Position numbers and translations under genes: made by a program. The notes beneath the pieces were generated by a model that worked only from the letters and a program-made list of their open reading frames with translations, was not told the origin of the DNA and searched no databases. From a bacterium (GTDB lineage: Bacteria > Hydrothermota > UBA3073 > JACQXS01 > JAGMCI01): a DNA stretch of 60,714 nt. Location of the stretch: positions 1 to 60,714 of the forward strand of contig JASEGA010000009.1 in the NCBI GenBank assembly GCA_030018315.1, given 5' to 3'. This document shows, in pieces, positions 17,135 through 26,727 of the stretch; within the stretch, counting starts at the first letter, position 1, and each line of letters opens with the position of its first letter.

Positions 17135-17359
17135 ATGAAGTTTGAAGAAGCATTAGAGAGACTTGAGCAAATTGTAGATATACTTGAGAGGGGTGAAGTA
17201 TCACTTGATGATTCACTAAAGTTATACGAGGAGGGTCAATCTCTAATTAAGTTTTGTAAAGAGAAGCTTGAAAAGGCAGAAGCTAAGGTAAAGGAACTCG
17301 TAAAGGGTGAAAAAGAAGGATTTAAACTAAAAGAGATAAAACTTGAGCAGGATAAATGA
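17135..17359 (+). CDS. xseB: Exodeoxyribonuclease VII small subunit
   Basis: The 74-residue helical-hairpin protein matches XseB: FEEALERLEQIVDILERGEVSLDDSLKLYEEG, then FCKEKLEKAEAKV. It binds the coiled coil of XseA in several copies per large subunit. It sits directly after xseA and 33 nt before dxs. Confidence 0.96.
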   Translation: MKFEEALERLEQIVDILERGEVSLDDSLKLYEEGQSLIKFCKEKLEKAEAKVKELVKGEKEGFKLKEIKLEQDK

Positions 17360-17392
17360 TGGCGGAAAATAAATTCTGTAACTTAAGAGAAA

Positions 17393-19264
17393 ATGGAATA
17401 TAAATATTTGAGTCATATTAATTCTCCACAAGACCTTAAGTCTTTATCTATTAAAGAGTTAAAAGAGCTTGCACATGAGATTCGAGAGGAGATAATACAT
17501 ACTGTCTCCAAGACTGGTGGCCATCTTGCTCCAAGTCTTGGAGTTGTTGAGTTGACTCTTGCATTGCACAAAGTATTTGATACCCCAAATGACAAGATAA
17601 TCTGGGATGTAGGACATCAGACTTATGCTCATAAATTGATAACTGGGAGAAGAGAGCAGTTTCATACCCTTCGCACCTATGGAGGTATATCAGGTTTCCC
17701 AAGAATTGAAGAGAGTGAATACGATGCCTTTGGGACTGGGCACTCGTCTACTTCCATATCTGCGGCTCTTGGAATTGTTACTGCTCGTGATTTAAAAGGC
17801 GATAAATTCAAGGTAATAGCTGTTGTTGGCGATGGTGCTATGACCGCCGGTATGGCTTATGAAGGATTAAATCAAACAGGCTTTATGCGTAAGGATATGA
17901 TAGTAGTGCTCAACGACAATGGCATGTCTATATCAGAGAATGTGGGTGGACTTGCCCGTTATTTAAATAAAATTATTATGACACCTGCATACGCTCACTT
18001 AAAAGCTGATGTCTGGGACCTATTAGGTAAGCTACCTAAAGATTTAAGTGAAAGGGCGCGGGTGGCTGCAAGAAAGCTAAAGGAAGGGTTAAAAAGTTTT
18101 ATTGTTCCTACTATTCTTTTTGAAGAACTTGGATTTGAATACATTGGTCCACTTAATGGGCATGATATTAGAACTTTAATAGAGAATTTTGAGTATGTGA
18201 AAAAAATAAAGGGACCTGTTTTTGTTCATGTAATTACTGAAAAGGGTAGAGGGTATGAGCCTGCAGTTAACAATCCATCAAAATTTCACGGTCTTGGCTC
18301 ATTTGATGAAGTCTCAGGAGAGGTTGTAGAAAATACTCTAACCCCTACTTATACAGATGTATTTAGTGATACTATTGTTGAACTTGCTTCCAATGACAGC
18401 AGGATAGTAGCTATAACTGCTGCAATGCCAGATGGTACTGGACTTAATAAATTCAGATCTACTTTTCCTGATAGATTCTTTGATGTTGGAATAGCTGAAC
18501 AGCATGCGATTACCTTTTCTGCAAGCCTCGCTTTACAAGGCTTAAGGCCTGTATGCGCTATATACTCTACTTTCTTACAACGCGGGTTTGACCAACTAAT
18601 ACATGACATCTGTCTCCAATGTATACCGGTCATTTTTGTCCTTGACCGTGCTGGCATTGTCGGTGAAGATGGACCAACACATCATGGGACATTTGACCTC
18701 TCTTACTTACGCTGTATGCCAAATATAGTGATTAGTGCACCAAAAGATGAAGATGAACTTAGGTGTATGCTATATACAGCGATAAAGTATAAAAATGGTC
18801 CTATAGCAATAAGATATCCAAAGGGTAGTGCGTTTGGCGTTAAATTAGGGGCTATGAGAGAGCTTAAGATTGGAGAAGCTGAAGTATTAAAAGAAGGTAA
18901 AGATGGTGTCATTTTAGCCATAGGGTCAATGGTGTATCCATCATTACAAGCAGCTAAAGAATTAGAAGATGAAAAATTAAGTATCGGTGTCATAAATACG
19001 AGGTTCGTAAAGCCACTTGATGAAAACTTGCTCAAAAGTGTTAAAAATCATAAAATTATAACTATAGAAGAAAATGTACTTAATGGCGGATTTGGGTCAG
19101 CAGTCTTAGAATTCTTCAACAGTCAAGGAATCCGACCACAATTGCTCCGTATTGGGCTGCCTGACCAGTTCATTGAGCATGGCGCACGAAAAATCCTACT
19201 CGAAAAATATGGTCTCGTCTCTGCCAAAATAAGCCAAAGAGTGAAAGAGTTCCTTCAGAAATAG
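17393..19264 (+). CDS. dxs: 1-deoxy-D-xylulose-5-phosphate synthase
   Basis: The 623-residue, full-length enzyme condenses pyruvate and glyceraldehyde 3-phosphate, the first step of the MEP isoprenoid pathway, and also feeds thiamine and pyridoxal synthesis. Visible motifs are GTGHSSTSISAALG, the ThDP-binding GDGAMTAGMAYEGLN...VLNDN, the transketolase DRAGIVGEDGPTHHG and the C-terminal GGFGSAV. It follows xseA-xseB, a common bacterial arrangement. Confidence 0.97.
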   Translation: MEYKYLSHINSPQDLKSLSIKELKELAHEIREEIIHTVSKTGGHLAPSLGVVELTLALHKVFDTPNDKIIWDVGHQTYAHKLITGRREQFHTLRTYGGISGFPRIEESEYDAFGTGHSSTSISAALGIVTARDLKGDKFKVIAVVGDGAMTAGMAYEGLNQTGFMRKDMIVVLNDNGMSISENVGGLARYLNKIIMTPAYAHLKADVWDLLGKLPKDLSERARVAARKLKEGLKSFIVPTILFEELGFEYIGPLNGHDIRTLIENFEYVKKIKGPVFVHVITEKGRGYEPAVNNPSKFHGLGSFDEVSGEVVENTLTPTYTDVFSDTIVELASNDSRIVAITAAMPDGTGLNKFRSTFPDRFFDVGIAEQHAITFSASLALQGLRPVCAIYSTFLQRGFDQLIHDICLQCIPVIFVLDRAGIVGEDGPTHHGTFDLSYLRCMPNIVISAPKDEDELRCMLYTAIKYKNGPIAIRYPKGSAFGVKLGAMRELKIGEAEVLKEGKDGVILAIGSMVYPSLQAAKELEDEKLSIGVINTRFVKPLDENLLKSVKNHKIITIEENVLNGGFGSAVLEFFNSQGIRPQLLRIGLPDQFIEHGARKILLEKYGLVSAKISQRVKEFLQK

Positions 19265-19287
19265 GTATCAGAAGCAAGATAACAGAT

Positions 19288-19728
19288 GTGAGGTTCATCC
19301 CTGTTTTATTTCTTGTTCTCACAGTTGGGTGTTCCCGGACAGTAAAGGTTGAAAGGGTTATTGATGGTGATACGATATTACTTTCAAATGGTGAGCGTGT
19401 GAGGTATATTGGGATTGATGCCCCAGAAACTGTACATCCGATAAAGGGGGTTGAATACTATGGGATAGAAGCGACTGAAGCTAATCGTAGGTTAGTTGAG
19501 AATAAAAGTGTTAAATTAGAGTTTGATGTACAGAAAAGAGATAAATATGGTAGATTACTTGCTTATGTCTATGTGGATACTGTTTTTGTAAATGCTAAAT
19601 TAGTCAGTCAAGGCTATGCAAAGGTCTCTACTTATCCACCCAATGTCAAGTATCAAGAGCTATTCTTGAGACTACAGCAAGAGGCAAGAGAGGCAGGTAG
19701 AGGGCTTTGGACTAAAGAAATTCTTTAA
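19288..19728 (+). CDS. Thermonuclease-family (SNase) lipoprotein
   Basis: The 146-residue protein starts at GTG 19288 and has a lipoprotein signal peptide (FLVLTVGC). The staphylococcal-nuclease fold follows: VIDGDTILLSNGERVRYIGIDAPET with the first catalytic Arg and Asp, then KRDKYGRLLAYVYVD with the second Arg, and LVSQGYAKV. It should cut DNA or RNA at the cell surface with calcium. It lies in the same direction as dxs, 23 nt after it. Confidence 0.88.
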   Translation: MRFIPVLFLVLTVGCSRTVKVERVIDGDTILLSNGERVRYIGIDAPETVHPIKGVEYYGIEATEANRRLVENKSVKLEFDVQKRDKYGRLLAYVYVDTVFVNAKLVSQGYAKVSTYPPNVKYQELFLRLQQEAREAGRGLWTKEIL

Positions 19729-19744
19729 GAGGCATTACCTCAAG

Positions 19745-22276
19745 ATGAGCAAATTTTTAGCAATCGTAATTATTCTTCCTACTATTTTACACTCTTTACA
19801 CTCTGCTTTTTTATCCTCAATTGAAGATACTATTTATCCACATAAATGGTTGTATGCTGGTCCTTTTTCTATAGGGGCAAGGGAAGGGATTATTGGAGTT
19901 TTGGGTTCAATAGAAGGCTTTGTTCCTGAAGAAGGAGTAGAGCTTCCAAGTATATTGGTTCAAGGTGGAAAAGTATTCTGGAAATCTACTGAAGCTGATT
20001 CTTTAGGAAGAGTTATCCTTGAATACAAGGATGTCTGGTGGGATACACTTCAAGATATATATGGGATTGCAGGTGTTTTGAGTGCTAGTTATGCATGGTC
20101 TAAGTTTCAAAACAATGGTGATAAAAGAGCACTGGCAATTGTAAATGGAGTAGGAAGCTTCAGACTAAATGGTAAGGTTTATCCAGGCAATCCTTACGGA
20201 GACAAATATATGGTGACACCGGTGTTACTTAAAGATAGGGATAATGAAATTTTTGTCACAGTCAGCGGGTTTGGTGATGAGCAGTTCAGTTTTAAATTTA
20301 TACCCGTCGCATCTCCTCTCGTGATAATCCACGATGCAACCCTCCCTGATATAATTGAGGGTGAACTACTTTCAAGTTGGGTAGGAGTGAGTTTACTCAA
20401 TACTACAGAAAATAGGCTAAATAATGTAGAGGTTAGAATAGGTGGTAGTGAATATTTTAAACTTAATAAAAAAGAAATAAATAATATTCAACCACTTTGT
20501 ATAAAAAAAGTGCCATTAAAAGTTGAATTAATTTGTGCAATAAGTGAACTTAAGGAGGTTTGGCTTCCAATAAAAGTTATTTGGGAGGGAGAAAAAATAT
20601 GCGAAGATAGTCTAAAATTGAGAGTCAGGTCGAACAATGAATCTTATAAGATTACATTTATTTCTAAAATAGATAATTCAGTTCAATATTTTGCTATCCT
20701 ACCGCCTTTAAATTTTGATAAAGATAGGAAATATGCTCTAATTCTCACTCTCCATGGAGCTGGAGTAGAAGCTCACGGTCAAGTAGATGCTTATACTCCC
20801 AAAGACTGGGCATTCATTGTAGCACCTACAAATCGTAGGCCGTTTGGGTTTGACTGGCATGACTGGGGTAGACTTGATGCACTGGAAGTCTTAAACGAAG
20901 TGAAAGCAAGATTTCCAATAGATGAAAATAGAGTTTATCTAACAGGTCATTCAATGGGTGGTCATGGAGCCTGGCATATTGGGACTGTACAGCCTGACTT
21001 ATTTTCAGCTATTGCACCATCAGCTGGGTGGTCATATCTCCAACTTTATGTTCCATGGACTTTGCAAAAAAGTGAACTGTTTTCACACCCATCTCAACTT
21101 GCTCCTCGTGACATGGTTATAAGAGAAGATGTAGTTCCTGTATTTTTAGAGAATGCACTTAATCTGCCTATTTTTGTTCTACAGGGAGGTGCTGATAATA
21201 ATGTACCTCCAGTACAAGCTAGGATACTTGTAAGTTATTTAAAGGAAATAGGTTACCCAGTCCATTATATGGAAGTCCCAGGAAAGGGGCACTGGTGGGA
21301 TGAGTCTACCACTCCCGGCATTGATTGTGTTGACCATTCTGAACTTATAGGTTTCTTAAAAAACCGTAAACGAACCCCATATCCTAAGCATGTTATTTTT
21401 AAGCTCACAGATATAGGACTTAACAACCAATGTTACTGGGTTAGAATAGATGAACAGGAGTTGCTGTACCATGACTCAAGAATTGAGGCAAATGTTAAGA
21501 ATGACAGTGTATGGGTCTTTACTGAGAACATAAAAGCTTTTACCGTAAATCTTGTACCAGAGCTTGTTCCTGTTGGGAAGATAAACTTTGTGGTTGATGG
21601 AAGAGTATTACATTTTAATTTTAAATCAACTTGTGCAGTCTCTTTTTATAAACAAAGAGGAAGATTTACCTTTGGTGAAACCAGATACAATGGGCTCTAT
21701 AAAACCCTGCAACTCTATGGCCCTATGAAACAAGCTTACTTTACACCATTTGTGCTTGTCTATGGAACTATTGGAGACTCTACTCTAAATCATATTTCTT
21801 ATCATAATGCATGGCTACAAGCTTGGATGTGGTGGCATAGGGCTAATGGGTTTGTAGAGCTACTCCCTGATACAGAGATTACCGATGTAATGATAAAGGA
21901 GTACAATCTTATACTCTTTGGAGGTCCTGAAGTAAATAGCATAACAAAGAGAATAAATTCTTCGCTCCCTATTAGGATAAAAGATAATTCTGTATGGCTT
22001 GGTAAAGATAGGTTGCAACAAAAATCACTTGCACTACAAGAAATCTATCCTAATCCGTTAAACCCAAATAAATTTGTAATTCTCTATGCAGGTACAAATA
22101 TTGGAGGTGAAAAACTCTCCTGCTTTTTCTCTACTTTTTATTCTGGGGCAGGTATTCCAGACTTTGTTATTTATGACCACTCAGTCCAAAAGAAAGGATG
22201 GGCTGGTGTAGTGACGGCTGGCTTCTTTAACCAACACTGGCAACTTGATAAGACACTATTTTATAGCAAAGAATAG
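19745..22276 (+). CDS. Secreted alpha/beta-hydrolase (esterase/prolyl-oligopeptidase type)
   Basis: The 843-residue protein has an N-terminal signal peptide and a beta-rich domain to about residue 310. The alpha/beta-hydrolase domain covers about 320-550: LILTLHGAGVEAHG (oxyanion loop), TGHSMGGHGAWHIG (nucleophile Ser), LQGGADNNVPPVQA (acid Asp) and PGKGHWWDE (His). The last 290 residues form a further beta-rich module. Substrate cannot be told; esters or polysaccharide side chains are likely for this class. It may share the dxs transcript. Confidence 0.8.
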   Translation: MSKFLAIVIILPTILHSLHSAFLSSIEDTIYPHKWLYAGPFSIGAREGIIGVLGSIEGFVPEEGVELPSILVQGGKVFWKSTEADSLGRVILEYKDVWWDTLQDIYGIAGVLSASYAWSKFQNNGDKRALAIVNGVGSFRLNGKVYPGNPYGDKYMVTPVLLKDRDNEIFVTVSGFGDEQFSFKFIPVASPLVIIHDATLPDIIEGELLSSWVGVSLLNTTENRLNNVEVRIGGSEYFKLNKKEINNIQPLCIKKVPLKVELICAISELKEVWLPIKVIWEGEKICEDSLKLRVRSNNESYKITFISKIDNSVQYFAILPPLNFDKDRKYALILTLHGAGVEAHGQVDAYTPKDWAFIVAPTNRRPFGFDWHDWGRLDALEVLNEVKARFPIDENRVYLTGHSMGGHGAWHIGTVQPDLFSAIAPSAGWSYLQLYVPWTLQKSELFSHPSQLAPRDMVIREDVVPVFLENALNLPIFVLQGGADNNVPPVQARILVSYLKEIGYPVHYMEVPGKGHWWDESTTPGIDCVDHSELIGFLKNRKRTPYPKHVIFKLTDIGLNNQCYWVRIDEQELLYHDSRIEANVKNDSVWVFTENIKAFTVNLVPELVPVGKINFVVDGRVLHFNFKSTCAVSFYKQRGRFTFGETRYNGLYKTLQLYGPMKQAYFTPFVLVYGTIGDSTLNHISYHNAWLQAWMWWHRANGFVELLPDTEITDVMIKEYNLILFGGPEVNSITKRINSSLPIRIKDNSVWLGKDRLQQKSLALQEIYPNPLNPNKFVILYAGTNIGGEKLSCFFSTFYSGAGIPDFVIYDHSVQKKGWAGVVTAGFFNQHWQLDKTLFYSKE

Positions 22277-22390
22277 TTTTTAACCTAAAATTACCAAAAA
22301 AACAAGTGGAGTTATCTGCTAAAGAAAAAAATAGAAAAAATGAGTTGCAAAAATGGGAATAGAGTGGTATATCACTAAAGAAGAAAAATT

Positions 22391-22691
22391 ATGAAAACAA
22401 AAACAATTGAAGGAATTAAATCTGTTCTTGAGAATTTGAAAGACCAAATAAAAAAATGAATATAAGGCAGAAATTATTGGTTTATTTGGTTCATACACAC
22501 AGAGGGAGCAGAAAATAGGTAGCGATGTTGACATTCTGGCAAGGTTCTTCAAAGGAGCGACATTACTTGATTTTGTTGGTTTAGCTGACTTTCTTGAGGA
22601 TAAACTAAATATTCCAGTTGATGTTGTTCCTATAGATACAATTAAAAAAGAGATTAGAGACTCTTTAATCAAGGATGCTATTTATATATGA
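22391..22691 (+). pseudogene. MntA-type nucleotidyltransferase antitoxin, frameshifted
   Basis: ATG 22391 opens MKTKTIEGIKSVLENLKDQIK, then a seven-A run (22450-22456) throws the frame onto a stop. Counting one A fewer continues with EYKAEIIGLFGSY, SDVDILARF (the GS-x-DxD nucleotidyltransferase motif) and PVDVVPIDTIKKEIRDSLIKDAIYI to 22691. In MntA/HepT modules this small enzyme AMPylates and silences the HEPN toxin. The adjoining hepT stub confirms the module. Confidence 0.7.
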
Positions 22692-22738
22692 GAGATCCTA
22701 AATTATATTTAAGAGATATTTTGGATGCTATGGATTAA
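22688..22738 (+). pseudogene. HepT (HEPN toxin) stub, 16 codons
   Basis: An ATG overlapping the mntA stop by ATGA encodes MRDPKLYLRDILDAMD and then stops. This is the standard opening helix of HepT ribonucleases, which are normally 110-140 residues with an R-x4-6-H active site that is absent here. The toxin has been deleted. Confidence 0.6.
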
Positions 22739-22829
22739 AAAATTGGTCACTTCTACATACGTCTTTGATAACTGACTCTGGAGGGCTTTTTATTTTACTA
22801 CAAAGTTGAGTAAGTCCCACAAAATGTGC

Positions 22830-22857
22830 TTGACAAATAGTAGATTTGGATTATATT
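22830..22857 (+). promoter_or_regulatory. Promoter of secA (leaderless type)
   Basis: -35 TTGACA (22830-22835), 16-nt spacer, -10 TATATT (22852-22857). The ATG at 22867 follows after 9 nt. The -10 box overlaps the longer possible reading frame, which decides the secA start. Confidence 0.7.
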
Positions 22858-22866
22858 TATTACACG

Positions 22867-25800
22867 ATGGCTAATGTGATAACTAAACTTTTTGGCTCTG
22901 CTAATGAAAGGGTGCTTAATAGCTTAAAGCCCATAGTAGACGAGATTAACCATCATTTTGAAGAATACAGCGGTCTTAAAGTGGATGAGATGCGTGAGTT
23001 TCAGGAGAGGCTACATAATATTTTAGCAGAAGGTAAAGGTTGGGATAAAGCTAATGAGCTAATAGATGAGATGAATAAGCTCTCTAAGGAGCGTGGTGCT
23101 ATATCTGACGATGAACTTAAAAGTAAGACTCAGGAGTTTAAGAATAGAATAAAAGATAGAGTAAAGGATGCAGAGAAAGTTCTTGATGAATTAGAATCCC
23201 GCTTTGAACGTGCTTCATTAGAAGAAAGAGAGTCGCTTTCTTCAGAAATAAATGAAGCTAAATTAAACTTAGAGAATATGGAACGCCAAGTCTTAGATGA
23301 GTTACTCCCCGAAGCCTATGCAGTTGTTAAAGAGACTTGTCGTAGACTACTTGGTAAGTCATGGATGGTTACAGGGCATGAGTGGAAATGGGATATGGTG
23401 CCATTTGATGTTCAGCTTATAGGAGCAATAGTGCTACACCGGGGCAAAATAGCTGAAATGGCAACTGGTGAAGGCAAGACCCTTGTCGCAACTATGCCAA
23501 TGTATTTGAATTCACTCACTGGCAAGGGGTGTCATCTTGTAACTGTTAATGATTATCTTGCAAGACGTGACCGTGAGTGGATGGGCGGTATTTACGACTT
23601 TCTTGGTGTATCAGTTGGTTGTATTCAGACGGGTATGTCGCCTGAAGAGAGGAAGCCACAGTATAATTGTGATATAACTTATGGGACAAACAATGAATTT
23701 GGCTTTGATTACCTCCGTGATAATATGACATGGCGAAAAGAGGATAAAGTGCAGCGTGGTCATCATTATGCTATAGTAGACGAGGTAGACTCAGTTCTGA
23801 TTGATGAAGCACGCACTCCACTTATAATTTCGGGTGCTGTTGAGCGTGTTATAAATCGTGAGTATGCAAGACTTAAGCCTGTAGTTGAGAAAGTTGTCAG
23901 TCGTCAGACCTTACTTGTTAATCAACTTATTGCAGAAGCAGAGAAACTTTTAGCTGATGGCAATGAAAAAGAAGCAGGTATTAAATTACTACAAGCACAA
24001 AGGGGTGCTCCAAAGAACCGTAAACTAATGAAAATTAAAAAAGAACCAGGTGTAGTAAAGCTTATAGAACAGACAGAGGCTGAATTCTTGCGTGATAAAA
24101 AGATTCATGAGCTTGATGAGAAGCTTTATTTTTCAATAGATGAAAAAGGTAATGCGGTTAATCACACTGAAATGGGCAGAGCTGCTATTGCTCCCGGGAA
24201 CCCTGATTTTTTCACCCTTCCCGACCTCTCACAAGAGTTACCAAAAATAGATGAAGACACTAAACTTTCACCACGTGAAAAGTTCGTCGCTAAGCATTCA
24301 ATTGAGCGCGAGTATGCTGAGAAATCTGAGAGACTTCATGTTATAAATCAGCTTCTTAAGGCTTATTCTCTTTTTGAGAAGGATGTTGAATATGTAGTTC
24401 AGCAGGATAAAGTGATAATTGTAGACGAATTTACTGGCCGGCTTATGCCTGGTAGAAGATATTCAGATGGTTTACACCAAGCACTTGAAGCAAAAGAGGG
24501 AGTGGCAGTTGAGGCTGAAACTCAGACACTTGCTACTATAACGCTTCAGAATTATTTTAGGATGTATAATAAACTTGCTGGTATGACCGGTACAGCGGAG
24601 ACAGAGGCTAAAGAATTCTGGGATATTTACAAACTTGATGTAGTAGTGATTCCAACAAATAAACCTGTGCGACGTGTAGAGTATAACGATGTTATTTACA
24701 AGACAAAACGTGAAAAATACAATGCAGTAATAAAAGAGATAGAAACGATGCATCATGCGGGTAGGCCTGTGCTTGTTGGTACTGTATCAGTAGATGTTTC
24801 TGAGACCCTTTCAAGGATGCTCAAACGTAAAGGGATACCACACCAGGTCTTAAATGCAAGGTATCACCAAAAGGAGGCAGAAATAATCGCACTTGCGGGG
24901 CAAGCTGGTAAAGTGACTATAGCTACAAACATGGCCGGTAGGGGAACAGATATAAAACTTGGTGAAGGTGTAGTAAAGTGTGAGCGTTGTTGTATAATGT
25001 GCTCGGATGATTGTTCAAAATGTCCTAAGAAGAGTAAAATGATAGAGTGTCTGACTAAGCCTCCTTGTGGTCTACATATAATTGGAACTGAGCGTCATGA
25101 GGCAAGACGAATTGACCGCCAGCTTCGTGGTAGGTGTGCCCGTCAAGGTGACCCTGGGTCTGGAAGATTTTATCTCTCACTTGAAGACGATTTAATGCGT
25201 CTATTTGGGTCAGATAGGATTGCAGGTGTGATGGCTCGCTGGGGGCCACCTGATGGTGAGCCAATTGAGCATAGACTTGTAACCCGTGCAATAGAAGGAG
25301 CTCAAAAGAGAGTAGAAACCTTCAATTTTGATATTAGGAAGCATTTGCTTGAGTATGACGATGTTATGAACCGCCAAAGAGAGGCAATATATTCCATGAG
25401 GGACGAAATCCTTGAGGGTATGGATTTATCACCTAAAGTGATGGAGATGATAGAAGCTGTGGTTGATGGAATTGTAGATACCCATACTATAGGTACTTAT
25501 TCTGAGAGCTGGGACTGGCTTAGTTTGGTTTCCGAGATAGGGAGTATCTTTTTACTTGAGTTTAGAATTTCAGATGAAGATAAACTTAATATAAAGGTTG
25601 AAGACCTAAGGGAACGATTGAAGTCTGTTATATTTGACTTTTATAAACATCGTGAAAATGAGATTGGGTCTGATACAATGCGAAATCTTGAGCGTCAAGT
25701 TATGTTACATGTAATAGATAAGAACTGGAAAGACCACTTGTATGAACTTGATGCTTTAAAAGAGGGCATAGGACTGCGTGGCTATGGACAACGTGACCCA

Positions 25801-26181
25801 TTAATTGAATATAAGAGAGAATCTTACGCATTATTTGAAGAGCTATTAGATTCAATAAATCGTGAAGTAGTTCGTAACCTTTTTGGGTTACGCTTTGTAA
25901 CCGAGGAGGAACGTAAACGTGAAGCTATTCCAGTTGGGGCAAGGGCATTCAAGCCAGATGTCACCCGTCCTGTGCTTCAGCCTGCTACGGTAGAAGGTGG
26001 GGTATCAGCTATGGGACAGCCTCAGATTGGACCCTCTATACTTAAGCGTCCTTATGAAGTACCGAGAGAACGGCCTGTTGTTACAACTTTTAAGAGGGAT
26101 GGACAAAAAGTAGGTAGAAACGACCCCTGTCCTTGTGGTTCAGGTAGGAAATACAAAAACTGCTGTGGCAGATTTGCTTAA
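22867..26181 (+). CDS. secA: Protein translocase ATPase SecA, with a Cys-rich insert
   Basis: The 1104-residue motor drives preproteins through SecYEG. I start at ATG 22867 (MANVITKLFG), because the upstream in-frame ATG lies inside the promoter. Motifs: Walker A EMATGEGKTLVA near residue 200, IVDEVDSVLIDEA near 310, TNMAGRGTDIKLG near 695, RQLRGRCARQGDPGSGRFYLSLEDDLM near 750, and a C-terminal SEC-C zinc motif (DPCPCGSGRKYKNCC). A large helical insert (about 355-400) resembles those of Bacteroidetes SecA. Unusual is a Cys-rich insert at about 703-732, VKCERCCIMCSDDCSKCPKK...IEC...PPC, placed between the GTDIKLG and GLHIIGTERHE motifs. Confidence 0.97.
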   Translation: MANVITKLFGSANERVLNSLKPIVDEINHHFEEYSGLKVDEMREFQERLHNILAEGKGWDKANELIDEMNKLSKERGAISDDELKSKTQEFKNRIKDRVKDAEKVLDELESRFERASLEERESLSSEINEAKLNLENMERQVLDELLPEAYAVVKETCRRLLGKSWMVTGHEWKWDMVPFDVQLIGAIVLHRGKIAEMATGEGKTLVATMPMYLNSLTGKGCHLVTVNDYLARRDREWMGGIYDFLGVSVGCIQTGMSPEERKPQYNCDITYGTNNEFGFDYLRDNMTWRKEDKVQRGHHYAIVDEVDSVLIDEARTPLIISGAVERVINREYARLKPVVEKVVSRQTLLVNQLIAEAEKLLADGNEKEAGIKLLQAQRGAPKNRKLMKIKKEPGVVKLIEQTEAEFLRDKKIHELDEKLYFSIDEKGNAVNHTEMGRAAIAPGNPDFFTLPDLSQELPKIDEDTKLSPREKFVAKHSIEREYAEKSERLHVINQLLKAYSLFEKDVEYVVQQDKVIIVDEFTGRLMPGRRYSDGLHQALEAKEGVAVEAETQTLATITLQNYFRMYNKLAGMTGTAETEAKEFWDIYKLDVVVIPTNKPVRRVEYNDVIYKTKREKYNAVIKEIETMHHAGRPVLVGTVSVDVSETLSRMLKRKGIPHQVLNARYHQKEAEIIALAGQAGKVTIATNMAGRGTDIKLGEGVVKCERCCIMCSDDCSKCPKKSKMIECLTKPPCGLHIIGTERHEARRIDRQLRGRCARQGDPGSGRFYLSLEDDLMRLFGSDRIAGVMARWGPPDGEPIEHRLVTRAIEGAQKRVETFNFDIRKHLLEYDDVMNRQREAIYSMRDEILEGMDLSPKVMEMIEAVVDGIVDTHTIGTYSESWDWLSLVSEIGSIFLLEFRISDEDKLNIKVEDLRERLKSVIFDFYKHRENEIGSDTMRNLERQVMLHVIDKNWKDHLYELDALKEGIGLRGYGQRDPLIEYKRESYALFEELLDSINREVVRNLFGLRFVTEEERKREAIPVGARAFKPDVTRPVLQPATVEGGVSAMGQPQIGPSILKRPYEVPRERPVVTTFKRDGQKVGRNDPCPCGSGRKYKNCCGRFA

Positions 26182-26297
26182 TAAGATACTGCTTTTTCTC
26201 CCACAATAAAGTCTCTACTTATCTAAAACTCTTTCCTACACCACCATTTCTTGGAGTTTTAAATATACACAAGAAAAGGAGAAAAACGATTTTTTTA

Positions 26298-26325
26298 TTG
26301 ACAAGAAATTAAAAATTATTATAAT
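26298..26325 (+). promoter_or_regulatory. Promoter of the ribosomal protein operon
   Basis: -35 TTGACA (26298-26303), 16-nt spacer, -10 TATAAT (26320-26325). rpsH starts 11 nt downstream with no Shine-Dalgarno site. The rest of the 26182-26336 gap shows nothing else. Confidence 0.75.
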
Positions 26326-26336
26326 TTATGCTATAA

Positions 26337-26723
26337 ATGGGAATGACAGACCCTATAGCTGATATGCTTACTTGTATTAGGAATGCATTACAGGCAGGTC
26401 ATAAGGAATTAGAGGTTCCCGGCTCATGTATAAAGATTGGGGTAGCTGATGTTCTTAAAAGGGAAGGATATATAAAAGATTATAAATTTGAACCCGATAA
26501 TAAGCAAGGGCTTATAAAAATATATCTTAAACCAGCCCCTGTAATCCAGGGACTACGAAAGGTTAGCAAGCCTGGAAGGAGAGTTTACACATCGGTTAAA
26601 AAAATACCAAGAGTGCAAGACGGATTTGGAATTGCAATTCTATCTACACCTCAAGGAATTCTATCTGATAGGGAAGCAAGGAAAGCAAAAGTAGGTGGCG
26701 AAGTATTAGCTTACATATGGTAA
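26337..26723 (+). CDS. rpsH: 30S ribosomal protein S8
   Basis: The 128-residue protein begins MGMTDPIADMLTCIRNA and ends GILSDREARKAKVGGEVLAYIW, full S8 length. S8 binds helix 21 of 16S rRNA. It is the first gene of this operon and has its own promoter: the usual upstream rplN-rplX-rplE-rpsN are absent, and secA precedes instead. Confidence 0.97.
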   Translation: MGMTDPIADMLTCIRNALQAGHKELEVPGSCIKIGVADVLKREGYIKDYKFEPDNKQGLIKIYLKPAPVIQGLRKVSKPGRRVYTSVKKIPRVQDGFGIAILSTPQGILSDREARKAKVGGEVLAYIW

Positions 26724-26727
26724 AAAT

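Noticed and set aside
22319-22672. 117-codon minus-strand frame
   Set aside because: It is antisense to the recognisable MntA remnant and has no known motif.
22846-22866. Longer secA start
   Set aside because: The extension contains the -10 box, and SecA homologues begin near MANVITKLFG.
24472-25291. Minus-strand frames inside secA
   Set aside because: Shadows of a strongly conserved gene.
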